In this document: positions 15,546-17,186 of the stretch, piece after piece | Layout of the letters: every line of letters starts with the position of its first letter | Numbering within the stretch: position 1 is the stretch's first letter | NCBI GenBank assembly: GCA_026770615.1 | Contig: MU631310.1 | Location: forward strand, 964,959-982,144 | Reading direction: 5' to 3' | DNA length: 17,186 bases | Source: Pavlovales sp. CCMP2436 | Lineage: Eukaryota > Haptophyta > Pavlovophyceae > Pavlovales | Program-made: the position numbers and the translations under genes | The notes under the pieces: model-generated | The model's database searches: none | The model's input: the letters and a program-made list of their open reading frames with translations, nothing else | What the model was told of the DNA's origin: nothing

Positions 15546-15903
15546 CCGGCTGCAAAGAAGGCCCAGGGGCGGAGCGGGAGAGTCAATTTTACTTCCAGTC
15601 ACAAATATTTTTAAACATACGTTTAAACTGCCTCTCGATCGATCAGAGGGACGTTTGCCGTTTCATAGGCGAATTTAAATAGCGTTGTTTAACTTCCCGA
15701 ATGTGCCCCGGGCCTTCTTTGCAGCCAGCAATCTCTGCACAATATTAGGCTGCAAAGAAGGTCCGGGGCTCGGTGAGATGGTCTGCATACCCTATTCGGT
15801 TCTTCCCCCGGGCCCAACCCTTTTTTTCTATTCACCCCTGCTGCAAAGAAGGCCCGCGGCTAGTTGGCTCGGCTTAAGTAGTTTCCCGGGTCTCTTTGCA
15901 GCC
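15546..15903. repeat. Cluster of five GGGCCTTCTTTGCAGCC end motifs
   Basis: Copies lie at 15546-15569 (-), 15706-15726 (+), 15748-15768 (-), 15840-15859 (-) and 15885-15903 (+); a sixth is at 11188-11209 (+). 15706-15768 is a 63-bp mini-element: 21-bp arms with one mismatch round a 21-nt centre. 15840-15903 pairs in the opposite sense. No gene overlaps them. Confidence 0.8.
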
Positions 15904-16077
15904 GTTTATGTATAGGAATTGGGCGTGAAGTGTGAGGCAAGGAGCCCGACGGAGCCGAACGGGGATACCTCAAATGGACGTAGCAAACAGTCGGTGATAC
16001 CCGAGTAGACCCACCTCCTCCTGACGCCCTCATGTGATTGCGTGGCAACTCGCACACACGGTGGATTCACTCGTGAG
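15904..16077. other. Spacer without recognised features
   Basis: No gene or repeat is supported in this interval. Confidence 0.45.
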
Positions 16078-16466
16078 AGTGACGTCGTTATGAACCGACG
16101 ATGACGGGTCTCGAGCGGAATATATTAAAACGTTTGGGGTATTTGTCCACGGTCTCAGCTTGAGCCTGCACAGAAGGCTCGGGATCCAGCTGCGCCGGTG
16201 GGGGTGTGCAACACACTCGCTCACACACACGTCTGTCTGCTCGCGTGCCCGTCACTATCGGTGCTTTATTCGAGCGGTGTTGGCGGCTCCGCCATTGAAG
16301 GCGAGGACGACGTCGACTCGGACGGCGACGTGTCGCTGCCAAGCATTTTTATATTAATGTAGGGGGGTTCGGGCTGGCGGTACGTTTCAAGTTCAAGTAT
16401 ATACTTTATTCCGCTCGAGACTCCATCACAGCTGCTCCGTCATCGTCGGTTCATAACGACGTCACT
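16078..16466. mobile_element. Element with 30-bp perfect terminal inverted repeats
   Basis: AGTGACGTCGTTATGAACCG, continuing ACGATGACGG (16078-16107), is exactly inverted at 16437-16466. A second inner match, TCTCGAGCGGAATA (about 16109-16122), is inverted at about 16408-16422. The interior has a CACACAC stretch and a half copy of repeat R. There is no coding content. Confidence 0.7.
16356..16398 (-). repeat. Repeat family R, right half, inverted
   Basis: These 43 bases are the reverse complement of 16742-16784 with a single difference. They cover the GTACCGCCAGCCC and CCCCCCTACATT parts of R. Confidence 0.85.
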
Positions 16467-16575
16467 TACTCCGAGAGGTGACTCACTTTGAGTTTGTTCC
16501 CGAGGCGTCTAGATGACGTGAATGTTCAAGTACCGCCAGCAATCTGAGTGTTGCGACGTCCAAAAAAGACGTAAA

Positions 16576-16859
16576 TACAGGGGATCGCGGGCAATAAGAA
16601 GGGCGCACTTTGAGATTGAGGCTGAGCTTCCTGGCAAATTACATACAAAAATGCTTAAGTTTACTTATATTACATATAGTACCAGCTCCCCACTTTGGCG
16701 TAGCGCGTAGGAGCCTGCGTTGGAGCGCTAAGATCAGCCTGACTTGAACTTGAAACGTACCGCCAGCCCAAACCCCCCTACATTGATACAAAGAATGCAA
16801 TGTAAAAAGGCTTGAAGCTTCTTAACGCTACGGCTTCTTATTGCCCACGATACCCTGTA
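16576..16859. mobile_element. MITE family M, copy 4, carrying a nested R element
   Basis: The ends TACAGGGGATCGCGGGCAAT (16576) and, inverted, TACAGGGTATCGTGGGCAAT (16859) are near-perfect and bounded by TA. Compared with copy 3, about 110 bp of repeat R (16680-16790) interrupts the interior. Confidence 0.8.
16684..16784 (+). repeat. Repeat family R, copy 2
   Basis: CTTTGGCGTAGCGCGTAGGA, then GCCTGCG and GGAGCGCTAAGAT, then the right half ending CCCCCCTACATT. It is inserted in MITE M copy 4. Confidence 0.8.
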
Positions 16860-17186
16860 TTCCTGATCTTATCGCGGACATTCTGTGGAACTTGCGGGCG
16901 GGGGGGAGGGGGGGGTCGAAGTTAAGCCAGCGCAGATTCTATATAAGTAAGTCCGTTCCCTGGTTATGTCTTAACTGGACACAAGCGACGTGAAGACGCG
17001 TGGGTCAAGTAAATAATTATTGACTCCGCACATCGCACACCCTAATTGGAGCCCAAGGTTTCCCATTTAATGTTATGCATCATTCACATTGTGTCAGGCT
17101 ACGGATCCAGCGTGGTGCTGGTCTGGCCGCAGACACTGACTGGACTATCAGTGGTTGATAACCAGTCCGGGCGCAGAGCCGGATTC
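16860..17186. other. Spacer with G-run
   Basis: A G-rich run lies near 16897-16915. GGTTGATAACC near 17153 is a short palindrome. No gene is seen. Confidence 0.4.

Larger units (their letters stand above)
11188..15569. mobile_element. Candidate 4.4-kb DNA transposon bounded by inverted repeats
   Basis: The left end 11188-11209 is CCCGGGCCTTCTTTGCAGCC plus GG. The right end 15546-15569 is the inverted version, CCGGCTGCAAAGAAGGCCCA plus GGGG, with one mismatch within the shared part. Between them lie a pogo-like transposase gene (-) and two unknown plus-strand genes. No convincing target-site duplication is visible, and further end copies at 15706-15903 make the true right end uncertain. Confidence 0.45.

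Noticed and set aside
14904..15614. 236-codon plus-strand frame
   Set aside because: After about 15075 it is a Ser/Arg/Pro-rich shadow of the better biased frame; only its beginning (from 15042) was used.
1..17186. CRISPR array, tRNA or rRNA genes
   Set aside because: Repeats are not regularly spaced with unique spacers; no cloverleaf with a GTTCRA-type T-loop and matching arms, and no rRNA-like stretch, was found by eye.

Overview
This window looks like nuclear DNA of a eukaryote, most likely a single-celled alga (haptophyte- or stramenopile-like; low confidence). The pointers are GC-rich islands with strongly C/G-ending codons set in AT-richer, repeat-packed spacer, a GT-AG intron with a GTGCGC donor, a RanBP2-finger/PARP protein, near-identical 36-residue Sel1 repeats, a pogo/Tigger-like transposase and many MITE-like inverted-repeat elements. 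I see no operons, Shine-Dalgarno sites, rRNA, tRNA or CRISPR array.

Layout. 1-2375: spacer made of foldback repeats (family F), G-run tandem repeats and a longer dispersed repeat. 2716-4557 (+): one reading frame holding Sel1 repeats, a short tandem repeat, a RanBP2-type zinc finger and most of a PARP catalytic domain; it is crossed by two TAG codons, both where sister repeats have CAG (Gln). The missing 3' end of the PARP domain, including the catalytic-Glu motif, lies at 4820-4950 on the opposite strand, and a 40-bp hairpin sits at the catalytic-His position. 5206-6058 (-): a broken hypothetical gene with a Gly/Ala-rich repeat and a coiled coil. 6059-11180: mostly MITEs (family M, copies of F and R, nested foldbacks) with a few exon-like scraps and a possible ankyrin fragment.

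11188-15569: a candidate 4.4-kb mobile element. A 20-22 bp inverted repeat (CCCGGGCCTTCTTTGCAGCC) bounds a pogo-like transposase gene (-), which has lost the segment carrying the first catalytic Asp, and two uncharacterised genes (+). Five copies of the end motif lie between 15546 and 15903. 15910-17186: nested inverted-repeat elements.

The main themes are (i) a PARP gene reorganised by local inversions, (ii) repeated TAG codons inside otherwise coding frames with no in-frame TGA, meaning either recent C-to-T nonsense decay or TAG read as Gln, and (iii) a possible new transposon with two unknown cargo genes. Several single-base frame breaks could be real decay or assembly indels. Everything here was read by eye, without searches.
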